NCBI RefSeq assembly: GCF_022605725.1
Contig: NC_065564.1
Span: 9,278,698 to 9,342,697, forward strand
Origin: Anthonomus grandis grandis
Taxonomy: Eukaryota; Arthropoda; Insecta; Coleoptera; Curculionidae
DNA length: 64,000 nt
Direction of reading: 5' to 3'
In this document: piece after piece, positions 10,454 through 20,700 of the stretch
How positions within the stretch are numbered: position 1 is the stretch's first letter
Layout of the letters: each line of letters begins with the position of its first letter
Position numbers and translations under genes: made by a program
The notes under the pieces: model-generated
What the model was told of the DNA's origin: nothing
What the model saw: the letters and a program-made list of their open reading frames with translations, nothing else
The model's database searches: none

Positions 10454-11065
10454 TTAGTTATATTCAGACTGTCTTAAGTAATAACTTAAGACAGTCTGAA
10501 CCCTGTCCTCTAGTTGTTCGAGAGTCGCAGGAGGTTCAAACTCGTAAACTTCATTTGCAACATATTCCCAAAGATAGAAATCCACGGGTGTAATATCTGG
10601 AGACCTAGCTGGCCAATTTACAGCACCGCGGTTCGCGATAAGTTTATTATTAAATGGTTGCGTTAACAAGTTTTGAATGTCCATAGTATTATGTGCAGGA
10701 CACCTTGACCTGTCAATATTTGGTGATAAATAAAGGGCCCAATAAGGTGATTATCTAAAAACAATTATAGCATTTTACTTGAAAATAATTTTGTGGAGTG
10801 GGTAATTAACTTACCATACATACCACACCATACATTAAATTTAAGTCTTGTGGCCTATTTCTTGACATTGCATATCGCGAGCTTAATTGTCCCTTTGATA
10901 ACTTTCTGGCGTTAATATTTCAAAACTTCCATGAGTTCTAAGCTTCATGACAGGCATAGCGAATAGTCTTGGACCTGGCTTGTTTCTCAGGATACAGTTC
11001 CAAATATTAAAATATATTCCTATTACATGTAATATAACATTCCAATATGTCAAATTTTTCTTCAC
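10454..11065 (-). pseudogene. Mariner-like transposase remnant
   Basis: Within the split mariner-like element, the minus strand retains a catalytic-core end: IANRGAVNWPARSPDITPVDFYLWEYVANEVYEF at about 10684-10500. Here the PVDFYLW Asp that forms the third acidic residue is still present. Upstream, at about 10860-10800, a short segment reads MSRNRPQDLNLMYGVVC, resembling the block before the second Asp in such enzymes. Frame changes and stops separate the pieces, and the N-terminal half is not recognisable. It is probably the relic of the transposase that once moved this family. Confidence 0.6.
10463..10500. repeat. Perfect 17-bp hairpin
   Basis: TTCAGACTGTCTTAAGT (10463-10479), loop AATA, then its exact reverse complement (10484-10500). 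It overlaps the end of the transposase remnant. Function unknown. Confidence 0.8.
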
Positions 11066-11680
11066 TGGTATAACGCATGTCTATTTTCGAAAATTAAAAT
11101 TTTAAACAAAACTCACTAAAAACAAACGAAAAGAACTATATACGAAAAAACTATTTAACACTAACAAGAACAAGAAACATGAAATGAACAAGATAAGAAC
11201 TACTAAACAAGATAAAAAGTTAAATCAAATAAATAATATTCTGCAGAATTGTCAGTAAATGACGCTAAATTATTAAACAATAATAATTGTTTATACGACA
11301 AATTGCCTCCGTAGTCATGGCCAACTCCGCGAAAAATTAACTTTGTAACTTTTTGACATAAGAATGAAATATTTTCATTAAGTGTTATACATTATTTTAA
11401 AGGGAAAAAAAAGATCTTTTTAATTTAGAAAAAAAAAACAAAATGGCCGCCATAAGAAAAAAAGAAGTTGAGGATAGAATCCCTGAACCGAAACGTCGAA
11501 AACAAAAACTGATTTCAGGTGTGCGTTGTCCTTAAAAAGTTATTCTAATAATGTTTTTACAGATTTTAAAAATACGTTAAAATAAAAAAATGCTGGCAAC
11601 TTTCCCCATTTAACCAATTTTGTATCTCTTATAGTTTCCAAGATACCCATACATGTACACCCAATTTGGGCCCCACTGTA

Positions 11681-12030
11681 TAGCTACATAGTACATATGT
11701 TGATACACATATTTTATTTTGGTTTTTTGAGCCGGTATATTAACTAACATTTTGCCTTTAACATGCAATATTGAATTATAACAACTAAGTTGTTTCTACA
11801 ACATAAAATAATATTTTGTATATCTGTTACATGTATTTCAAGGCAAGTGAATGATCCAAAGCACAAAAAAATTACGGTAAGAAGATGTCTGAACGCAAAA
11901 ATTGCATGTAATTCATAATAAGTATCAATGTCAAATAACACTATAGCCATAATAATGCAGGTCGACCAACGGATAAGTAATTTCCCGCCTCTAGTTTTGT
12001 ACATTCATTTACGAGATAATCAATAACGCG
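11681..12030. other. Upstream DNA of Hsp70 copy 1, no gene recognised
   Basis: This stretch lies between the end of the mariner-like element and the heat shock element array. It is AT-rich and has no supported coding region. A short piece near 12016-12036 (gataatcaataacgcg) resembles the ggatcaataac word upstream of copies 2 and 3. The more distal upstream DNA differs from that of the other copies. Confidence 0.4.
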
Positions 12031-12040
12031 TCTAGACACA

Positions 12041-12078
12041 TTCTACGTCATTCTAGGCGCAACGGTTCTAGAGAATTC
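12041..12078 (+). promoter_or_regulatory. Heat shock element array of Hsp70 copy 1
   Basis: Heat shock factor binds inverted nGAAn units spaced by 5 bp. TTC units start at 12041, 12051, 12066 and 12076, with a GAG (one change from GAA) at 12071. All fall on one 5-bp phase, giving a gapped array plus a contiguous TTCnnGAGnnTTC triplet. The same array with identical spacing precedes the other two copies. The TATA box begins about 29 bp downstream. Confidence 0.8.
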
Positions 12079-12106
12079 GCGTTAATACTGGCCTGATTGG
12101 CCAGCG

Positions 12107-12114
12107 TATATATA
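12107..12114 (+). promoter_or_regulatory. TATA box, Hsp70 copy 1
   Basis: TATATATA lies about 29 bp past the heat shock elements. Transcription is expected to start about 30 bp further on, near the conserved acaacagagtataat sequence. The 5' leader would then be about 110 nt with no intron. Confidence 0.75.
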
Positions 12115-12248
12115 CCTCCAGATCCGCGCCAATGACAACAGAGTATAATCGAACGTGAAGCAAGCAAAGCTAAACGCGCGAATTTACAAGCGATTTTATT
12201 ACAGTGAGTGATATTTTAAGTGATTTATTCTCATCAAATAACAAAAAA

Positions 12249-14192
12249 ATGGTTAAAGCTCCCGCAATTGGTATCGATTTGGGCACCACATACTCCTGTG
12301 TGGGTGTCTGGCAGCACGGAAAAGTGGAAATTATCGCCAACGACCAGGGCAACCGCACAACACCCAGTTATGTTGCCTTCACCGATACAGAGCGATTAAT
12401 TGGAGATGCCGCAAAGAACCAAGTGGCTATGAACCCTGCGAACACCGTCTTCGATGCCAAAAGGTTGATCGGACGCAAATTTGACGACCCAAAAATCCAG
12501 CAAGACATGAAACATTGGCCCTTCAAAGTTGTGAGTGATAATGGCAAGCCGAAGATCGAAGTGGAGTATAAAGGCGAAAAGAAGAGATTCGCTCCCGAAG
12601 AAATTAGTTCCATGGTTCTCATCAAGATGAAAGAAATCGCCGAAGCATATTTAGGCCAAACCGTTAAAGATGCCGTTATCACTGTGCCAGCATACTTTAA
12701 CGACTCTCAAAGACAAGCCACCAAAGATGCCGGTGTCATTGCTGGTTTGAACGTCATGAGGATTATCAACGAACCGACTGCAGCCGCCTTAGCATATGGT
12801 TTGGACAAGAATCTCAAGGGCGAGAAAAATGTTCTTATATTTGATTTAGGCGGTGGTACCTTTGATGTCTCCATCTTAACCATCGACGAAGGTTCATTGT
12901 TTGAAGTAAGAGCAACAGCCGGTGACACACATCTTGGAGGTGAAGATTTTGACAACAGGCTTGTTAATCACCTGGCTGATGAGTTCAAAAGGAAATTTAG
13001 AAAGGACCTTAAAACTAACCCAAGAGCTCTTCGAAGACTGAGAACAGCAGCTGAACGTGCCAAGAGAACATTGTCATCAAGTACAGAAGCAACTATTGAA
13101 ATTGATGCACTTTTTGAGGGCATCGATTTCTATACAAAAGTTACTAGAGCCAGGTTTGAAGAGTTAAATGCAGATCTCTTTAGAGGCACATTACAGCCAG
13201 TTGAAAAGGCCCTTAAAGATGCTAAGATGGATAAGTCTTCAATCCACGACATCGTTTTGGTTGGAGGTTCAACTAGAATTCCGAAAATCCAGCAACTCCT
13301 ACAGAACTTCTTTAATGGCAAACAACTGAACCTAAGCATCAACCCAGATGAAGCTGTAGCATATGGTGCCGCAGTCCAAGGAGCAGTACTTAGCGGTGAA
13401 ACTGACAGCAAGATCCAAGATGTGCTTCTTGTAGATGTAGCCCCATTGTCCCTTGGTATTGAAACAGCTGGAGGAGTAATGACGAAAATTATTGAAAGAA
13501 ATTCCCGAATCCCATGCAAACAAAGTCAGACATTTACCACCTATTCTGACAACCAGCCAGCTGTAACAATCCAAGTATTTGAAGGTGAAAGAGCAATGAC
13601 CAAAGATAACAACCTCTTGGGCACCTTTGACCTAACAGGCATTCCCCCAGCTCCTCGTGGAGTTCCAAAGATAGATGTCACCTTTGACATGGATGCCAAT
13701 GGTATTCTCAATGTTTCTGCCAAAGACACCAGCTCAGGCAAAGAAAGAAACATCACTATAAAGAACGACAAGGGCAGACTGTCACAAGCTGACATTGACA
13801 GGATGCTTTCAGAGGCAGAGAGGTACAAGGATGAAGATGAAAAGCAAAGACAAAAAGTGGCGTCCAGAAACCAACTAGAGGCCTATATCTTCCAAGTTAA
13901 ACAAGCTGTAGAAGAAGCTGGGGACAAACTAAGCTCAGATGACAAAGCTACAGTACAAAGAGAATGTGAAGACGCACTAAAGTGGCTGGACACCAACGGC
14001 CTTGCTGAGAAAGAAGAGTTTGAGGACAAACAGAAACAACTCCAAAGGATATGCAGTCCGATCATGGCAAAATTGTATGGAGGCGGCGCTCAAAGTCAAC
14101 CTGAGGCAGGAGGTATGCCCGGAAGCTGTGGACAACAAGCAGGAGGATTTGGTGGTTCCAGATCGGGGCCAACTATTGAAGAAGTTGACTAA
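12249..14192 (+). CDS. Hsp70: Heat shock protein 70, copy 1
   Basis: A 647-residue ATP-dependent chaperone of the cytosol and nucleus that binds exposed hydrophobic segments during stress, working with J-proteins and nucleotide exchange factors. The ATPase domain covers residues 1 to about 383 with IDLGTTYS (9-16), IFDLGGGTFDVSIL (197-210) and IVLVGGSTRIPKIQQLL (335-351). The linker is near VLLVDV (392-397), followed by the beta substrate-binding domain, the alpha lid and a Gly-rich tail. The C-terminal EEVD marks the cytosolic class and docks TPR co-chaperones. The frame is open 15 codons further upstream but only from a GTG, so the ATG at 12249 is the start. It has no intron and follows a heat shock promoter, as expected for an inducible copy. 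Differences from copies 2 and 3 include Asn98 and Arg251. Confidence 0.97.
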   Translation: MVKAPAIGIDLGTTYSCVGVWQHGKVEIIANDQGNRTTPSYVAFTDTERLIGDAAKNQVAMNPANTVFDAKRLIGRKFDDPKIQQDMKHWPFKVVSDNGKPKIEVEYKGEKKRFAPEEISSMVLIKMKEIAEAYLGQTVKDAVITVPAYFNDSQRQATKDAGVIAGLNVMRIINEPTAAALAYGLDKNLKGEKNVLIFDLGGGTFDVSILTIDEGSLFEVRATAGDTHLGGEDFDNRLVNHLADEFKRKFRKDLKTNPRALRRLRTAAERAKRTLSSSTEATIEIDALFEGIDFYTKVTRARFEELNADLFRGTLQPVEKALKDAKMDKSSIHDIVLVGGSTRIPKIQQLLQNFFNGKQLNLSINPDEAVAYGAAVQGAVLSGETDSKIQDVLLVDVAPLSLGIETAGGVMTKIIERNSRIPCKQSQTFTTYSDNQPAVTIQVFEGERAMTKDNNLLGTFDLTGIPPAPRGVPKIDVTFDMDANGILNVSAKDTSSGKERNITIKNDKGRLSQADIDRMLSEAERYKDEDEKQRQKVASRNQLEAYIFQVKQAVEEAGDKLSSDDKATVQRECEDALKWLDTNGLAEKEEFEDKQKQLQRICSPIMAKLYGGGAQSQPEAGGMPGSCGQQAGGFGGSRSGPTIEEVD

Positions 14193-14353
14193 ATTAATGT
14201 TTTCCATTTGTAAATGATTAATGTACAAATTGTAAATACTTGCCAATTTTTGTCTGGTAAAAGCTTTAAGTCCTGAAATATGTATTAGATTAGTCCTGGT
14301 AATATAACTGTATTTAAAGACTGTATATTTGTGATATAGACCGAGTTTAGTTT

Positions 14354-14359
14354 AATAAA
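14354..14359 (+). terminator. Polyadenylation signal, Hsp70 copy 1
   Basis: AATAAA about 160 bp past the stop codon, in a context (gtttagtttaataaat) conserved in all three copies. Confidence 0.7.
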
Positions 14360-14544
14360 TTTGAACACTCAAACATTTTTGAGAGTTTTATTTAAGGTTG
14401 TCCAACCTTGGATATCATCACCCTCCCCTTTCACCCAAAAATTTTCAATATAGTTTATCATAAAAAGAGGAAAATGTCAGAAAACATACATACTAAAGTG
14501 TCATAAAATGGGTGGCTCGTTAAGGTTGCGACTTACCCTATTTA

Positions 14545-15073
14545 GGGCCGGTATTATAAAACTATTTTGACAGATAACTGAAAGTTAAGTTGCGGAATAA
14601 CGTCACACGTCACAGTTAACTCAAAATGTAGAAGTTAACTTTATCGGGTGGATGGGGTATCAGCTAAAGTTAACTTTATAAAAAAATTCTTATATTCTAT
14701 CAATAATTTTGAATATAACCTAACGCTGAAAAAGCTCCTATTTCTTGACATATAAATGGCGGTAAAAAAACGAAAACTATTATCTCTTCTATACTACCAG
14801 ATTATCAAGCATCTGATATATCATATAAAATGCTGAAATTTTTCATAGTTCTTTAGCTTGTAGAGGCTTTCTTTCTAGAAGTATATCTACGGTCAAGCCA
14901 AGCCAAAACAAAAGCACGAAAAATCTCTTCAGACAATAGTACATGGCTCTAATAACGTCTCAAAGACGAAGAAGAAGAAATAGGACGTTTATAAAACTGA
15001 CATTTTATTGATAAGGGTAACTTGATGGTTAAAGTTGAAGTTAACTTTTGAAAAATATTTATAATACCGGCTC
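14545..15073. mobile_element. PIF/Harbinger-type MITE in 3' flank of Hsp70 copy 1
   Basis: The ends gggccggtattataaaa and tttataataccggctc are inverted, and TTA flanks both sides (14542-14544, 15074-15076). A 3-bp TTA duplication and G/C-rich tips fit PIF/Harbinger elements. Inside are further inverted words (agttaac and gttaactt clusters) and no open frame. The same MITE sits at the same place after Hsp70 copy 2. Copy 3 has the uninterrupted site at about 51643-51650. Confidence 0.75.
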
Positions 15074-15394
15074 TTAAACAAACATAATATTTGTAAAATG
15101 CCTGTGTAAGCCAATGTTATCAATCCTGGCACTAGACAGGGAAATTTATGATGCAAAAAATTCATAAATAAGGTTGAAGGTCCATGCTGTAGAAAATAAA
15201 ACACAAAATCAAAATATTTTATTTTAAGTAATTTTATATAATATAATACAAAATAATTAATTTAAAAATAACTTTGGTCACCAATTTGTTCGTAAATTAG
15301 ATTGAATCGCTTTTAAATAATGCCCTAATTTTATATCGAAATTTGGGTACATTTTTACATCTAGTCAGTTACACACAAACCTGTTCAACTTTGT

Positions 15395-15934
15395 TGTTAG
15401 AGCCAGTAAATAGTTTTAGGAAACAATTTGTGTGACATTTTATAGAATAAGAGAAATTTCAGTTTAAGATGCAATGCATATGTTTTTCCCAATCCTCTTC
15501 AAAGGTGCAAGTTTATGATTTTATTGAGGGTATAACGGACGGTCTTGTGATCCCTTGTCTATTAATTTATGACTGAAGACACGTGTTTCACAGGGGCTCA
15601 GTTAAATGGCCTTTGAAGCACGTATTGGGTTAGATAAATGTGTTTTGCTTTTGAGAAAACTGAATTCCAACTTTTAGTATCGTTACGGTTTCGGCAGGCA
15701 TCGAAAGCCAATATTTTTCTCGACGGGTTCTTTTTCGAATTTCGAGGCTTTGCTTGCTGAATATTTAACTTACCATTAATTATTATCTATCTTTTTTGTT
15801 GTATATACTTTTCAACGTTACTTGTTTTTCTAATTTGGTCAGTTTAAGAAATTAAAGGATTGTGTTTAGAAAGCTGCCTTTTATTTCAACCGAACCGACG
15901 TGTTGCTGAGACGGGTAGTTTTGGTGACGCGACA
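15395..15934 (+). repeat. Solo LTR of the BEL family seen at 58318-63705
   Basis: A 540-bp stretch from tgttagagccag to gtgacgcgaca matches the LTRs of the BEL element at 58318-63705 nearly throughout. The 5-bp target duplication TTTGT is at 15390-15394 and 15935-15939. The paralogous flank after Hsp70 copy 2 (aactttgttttccatttac, about 38717) shows the empty site. It is therefore the product of recombination between the LTRs of an inserted element. It inserted after copies 1 and 2 separated. Confidence 0.9.
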
Positions 15935-16079
15935 TTTGTTTTCTATTTACTTTTTATTTAATAAATACATAAATAAATAGATAAACGAATGAATAAAACT
16001 TAAACGTAATCATAATATAGGTTTAATACACCACCTTGAAGTAAGCCTATAGTCATATGTCTGGAATATTTTGTAGTTA

Positions 16080-16290
16080 ACAATATTGATAAAAATCGCA
16101 CTTATATATATGATTCCTAAAAAGGAACCTGGTCCAGACGGATTTCCTTCTCTTTTTCGAAAGTCCTGTCCTCGCATGTGCGAGTCTTTGTATATCTTGT
16201 ACAACATTTTTTCTTACCAAGGTTCTGCTATGTTATTACATACGTTTTTATTTCTTTTAAATCGCAGGCCCAGCAAATAGCTCCGTACGA
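16080..16290 (+). pseudogene. Non-LTR reverse transcriptase fragment
   Basis: PKKEPGPDGFPSLFRKSCP at about 16112-16170 is the conserved motif at the start of LINE reverse transcriptase domains (PGPDGIP..FLK). Only about 50 residues survive. The same fragment follows Hsp70 copy 2 at 38870-39009, so it was present before that duplication. The two flanks stop matching at about 16217. Confidence 0.65.
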
Positions 16291-16862
16291 GCTAAAGTCG
16301 AAATTATACCCATTTGTAGTTACGTCATCCAGGTGAGAAAAAACGTAAGGCGTAGATATTTTTGCCAATCAATATTAGGTTAGAAACTTTACCATCGCCT
16401 TCAGAAATTAATAGTCTAGTATGTATTTTTATACGTTCAGAAATTAACAAAGGATTTATTTTAGCAGCATATTATTATATTTTTATATTCGTGTATATAC
16501 TTTCATTCCCAAAAAATTACAAAAATCTTGTAGTATTTATTGTATTATTAACAAACTTAACAATTAACAAATATTATTATAATTAATCATAAATAATGGG
16601 ACATAAACAACAAGTCCGAAACCGAATTGCACTTCAAATTGAGAATGTGATAGAGCGCGGTGCAATAAAATTGAGCACAACAACGATCGCAAATATAAAG
16701 AAGAATGGGATAAAATCAGACCAGGATTACGCTGCTCATATATTTTCCAAGCAAAAGACCGCAAAAACCAAATCTACAACATATTTGAAAAGTAGAATTC
16801 GGCACGAGCAGTAGACGTAACAAAACCGAGCTTACAAAAATTGTGAATAATGGTATGAAATT
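16291..16862. other. AT-rich stretch, no gene recognised
   Basis: No protein family is recognised. A 72-codon open frame at 16596-16814 (MGHKQQVRNRIALQIENVIERG) is basic and may be a scrap of a transposon protein, but nothing supports expression. Confidence 0.4.
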
Positions 16863-17381
16863 TGTTTTTTGTGTATGGGCTTTTCCACACACGGTATTCT
16901 GGGTTGTGATTTTTTTCTTCAATAAAACACCAATTTTTCGGTAAATAAGTGTAATTAGAAGAATGAAATAAAGCAGTGCACTAACCGTACAATTCTGTTA
17001 ATTGTTGTATAAAATATACAAATAAAAATTTTACAAAGTAAAATTCTGATTCTAACCGAGTCTTGTGTTATATACTGTTTTAATGACCTGTTGGCCTGAA
17101 GTTAAAAGTGTGAACGTATATAAAAATATGGATGGCGTGGAGAATGTGGCTGTGTAAAATGCTTACATAATGAAACGTTGCATTTTTGATTATAGGAGGA
17201 TCTTTGTACTATTTGTCGGCTTTAGCAAGGAAATTGAATAAGCGGTTTTAAGAAATTAAAATCTAATAACTCTGTTTATAAAGCTAAGACTGTTTATAAA
17301 ACTTAATATGCCGCCTGTAATAAAATATTAAATTTATATCATGCGGCTGGCGCGGCGACTAAATAAATTATAGTCTAAACA
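16863..17381 (-). repeat. BEL element 2, 3' LTR
   Basis: 519-bp LTR from tgttttttgtgtatgggc to tagtctaaaca. It matches 23220-23681 closely with a few scattered differences. It contains a (C/T)AATAAA motif in either reading. Confidence 0.85.
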
Positions 17382-17789
17382 TACCGCCCCCTTTGAAAGG
17401 GTTAACTTTCAAAAAAAAATTAAAAATCAAATAAAATAATGATAAAACAACCTTAGTACAAAAAACCAACTAACAAATAATAATGTTAAAAAAAAATGTG
17501 TAAAAAGTGAATTGAAATAATGTACATTACGAATATTATAATTAACAAATTGCAATTCAATATTTTGAATGCGGTGAAAATCTTATAAACTAAAAAATAA
17601 AAAGAGTTAATGCTAAAATATTAATCTTAGAATTAAGTATAAGAACTTATTATACCACTACTTATGGTCTATGGGTAAAGCACAAATCTTAGTAATAGCA
17701 CGTTTCAAAATACCGTTGTTTGTACGAATGTTCACTACACGCACTATATTATCTTTACCGGGAAAACACTCTACTACACGACCTAGCTT

Positions 17790-20700
17790 TCAAAATAATG
17801 GAGCTGTGTTATCGTCCTTTATTAATACTAGTGTCCCTACTTTAATACTAGGAAATTGAGTGCCCCATTTGGACCTTTCCTGCAAAGTATTTAGGTAACT
17901 AAGAGACCATCGACGCCAAAAATGTTGTACTTGTTGAATACGCTGATTTATTATATCCGTTTGAGGTAATGCTGTTAATTTTTGCCCGATTAAGAAATGC
18001 CCAGGTGTTAAAGCCGCTAGATCATTGGGATCACTAGAAAGAGGTACCAATGGTCTTGAATTTAATATGGCTTCAATTAGAATAAAGACAGTTAAAAGCG
18101 ATTCATAAGTTAAGTGCGCGTTTCCTACAATTCTCTTTAAATGAAATTTAGCTGACTTGACACATGCCTCCCATAGCCCTCCAAAATTAGGACCATATGG
18201 TGGTGAAAAATGCCAAGTTATTTGATTGATTTCTAGAAATTCTTTAAAATTTGATCCTTGTATTAATTTTTAACAGTGTCTTTTAATTCACGCTCAGCAC
18301 CAACAAAGTTAATACCATTGTCTGTATAAATATTAAAACAAATGCCTCTTCGAGAAATAAATCTTTTTAAGCAATTGAGGAATGACTCTGATGATAAATC
18401 AGTTCCAAGAGACAGTTCGTTGACAGTTCGAAGTGTGTGGCCTTTGTTGCAAAACATACAAAAATACAAAGGTAACATTTGACCGTAATTCTGTTTTTGG
18501 TTTTACCATCTTTTACAAGGAAAGGACCAGCAAAATCAATGCCAGTAGAAAAAAAAGGTCTTTGAGGGATAACCCGATCCTTAGGTAATTCGCCAATTTG
18601 ATTGCATACAGGTATTGGATTTGCACGAAAGCAAATAATGCATTGACGAAGAATTTTTTGAACGACATGACGACCATTTATAAGCCAAAAATTTGATCTT
18701 ATAGCTGACAAAGTTTAAAGGTAAAGATGGTTTAAGACATTTGAGTTCATCAGCAAAATAATGATTTTGAATTAATTTACATAAGGTAATAGTAGCATTT
18801 ATTAGTTCTTGCTTAGATAGAAGACTATAGTAACGTAAACCCTTTGATTTGGTTTTTGAATTATAAATGAATCTTAAACAAAAAGAAATGACCCTTTGAA
18901 GCCTTGTATAAGATGAAAAATTATTAATAAAAGTGATGTTACTTTCAAATGTGGTTAAGACGGTTTGAGTATTTTGTTTCACCTCTGGAAGATTCGATGA
19001 AATATTAGAATGTAAATAGGGCCATGTTTGTTCTTCATGTTGTAAGAATTCAGGACCAAACCACCAAAGTTTGCAATTTTTTAATGTATCTGGGTCTAAT
19101 CCTCTGGATATCATATCAACAGGATTTTGTTGGGTTGATACATGACGCCATTGGGAAAGAGTACTGGACTGTTGGATTTCTGATATTCTGTTAGCGACAA
19201 AAGTATTTAATTGACTGGGTTCTAAAGCTAACCATGATAAAACTATACTAGAATCAGTCCAAAAATAAGAATGATTTATTTTGACATGTTGTATAGCATT
19301 TAATACCTTTGAAGATAGCCTTATGAGTAGCAAAGCACCACATAATTCTAAGCGTGGCAAGGACAAAGTTTTTAATGGCGCAATTCTAGATTTAGCTCAA
19401 ATAAGTCTACATCCCCAGAATTATTGCATGATTTAAGGCAGCAACAAGCTCCGTAAGCCTTTTGCGAATCATCACTAAAACCGTGAAATTCCACTGAATT
19501 ATAATTTAGACAAAAGATTTGCCTAGGAATTTTAATCTGATTTATTAAACAAATTTGCTCACAAAAGCTGATCCAGGTTTGATGTAGATCCATTGGAATA
19601 CTTTCATCCCAATTAAGGCCTAATTGCCATAAAGACTGAATAATAATTTTAGCCCTTACAATGCAAGGACCAACAAGACCCATAGGATCGAAAATTTGTG
19701 AGGTACTTGCCAATATGGATCTTTTAGTTACTGGATTAATATTAGGAAGACAGATCGTATACTGAAAAACATCAGCTTTGGAATTCCACGTAATTCCTAA
19801 AGTTTTTGTTGTGTCATTTTCTGTAAGAATCTTTGCTTCTAATGGGGAATTTGAAAAGTTATTAAGAAGGGTATTATCACAGGCAAACCATTTTCTAAGA
19901 TTGAAACCTGCAGATTTTAAAATTTCGTCAACTTCCTTGATGAGAACTTTTCCTTCTTGAATTGTGTTCGAACCACAGAGCCAATCATCGACGTAAAATG
20001 ATTTTAAAATTTTGTCAGATGCTACGGGAAATTGAGCTTGATTCTCGATAGCTAGCTGTCTTAGACAACGAATAGCTAAATGAGCTGCACTAGCTGTGCC
20101 ATAAGTAACTGTATTTAGCTGATACTCAGCTAACTCATGAGAAGGATCAAACGCCAAATTATTTTTTGAAAGCATCGATGATTTTCCTGAACTAAAATTG
20201 ATCGGTACATTTTTTCTATGTCCGCTGTGAATCCATACCTGTAGGTTCGAAAGCGAATTATAATATCAATTAAATCATCCTGAATCTTAGCACCCGCTTT
20301 CAAGGTGTCGTTAAGAGCTAAACCACTAGTTGATTTCGCTGATCCATCAAATACCACTCGAAGCTTAGTAGTAGTGCTCGATTCCTTGAGAACAGCATGG
20401 GTGGAAGATAAAACCCTGTGTTTATATGAGTTGATTGATGAGAAACCTTGGTCATGTGATTAAGTCCAAGATATTCCTTCATGCATGCATGATATTGTAA
20501 TTTGAGATCAGGATTATTACTAAGTTTTTTCTCAATGTTATAAAATCTTTTTAGGGCAATGTCATATGAATCCCCCAAATTTGCGAGATTTTGTTTAAAA
20601 GGTAAACTAACGACAAATTTTCCCAAATTATTTCTATAGGTAGTTTCAACAAAATAGGTTTCACATTCTTGCTCTTCCTTAGACAAAAAATGTCTTGGCT

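Larger units (their letters stand above)
3272..11678 (-). mobile_element. Mariner-like transposon with long TIRs, split by BEL element
   Basis: The left end cagtgtggcccaaattggg at 3272 and the right end cccaatttggggccccactg ending at 11678 are inverted copies. Each is next to a TA dinucleotide (3270-3271 and 11679-11680). Inverted similarity continues for several hundred bases inward on both sides. It includes the shared words gtttttgttttcgacgtttcgg and ttaaaaagatctttttt. A BEL/Pao retrotransposon at 3584-10127 interrupts the left arm. Removing it leaves an element of about 1.9 kb with a transposase remnant on the minus strand (10454-11065). It lies immediately upstream of Hsp70 copy 1. Confidence 0.75.

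Noticed and set aside
12204..12248. Fifteen extra N-terminal codons on Hsp70 copy 1 (and likewise copies 2 and 3)
   Set aside because: The extension begins at GTG, not ATG, in an insect leader. The conserved Hsp70 start is the ATG 45 bp downstream in all three copies.
12368..14246. Antisense open frames inside the Hsp70 genes (also in copies 2 and 3)
   Set aside because: They are shadows of the strongly biased Hsp70 codons, with no family resemblance and no promoter.
16596..16814. 72-codon basic open frame
   Set aside because: No motif I recognise. It sits in decayed DNA between a LINE scrap and a BEL LTR, so I did not call a gene.
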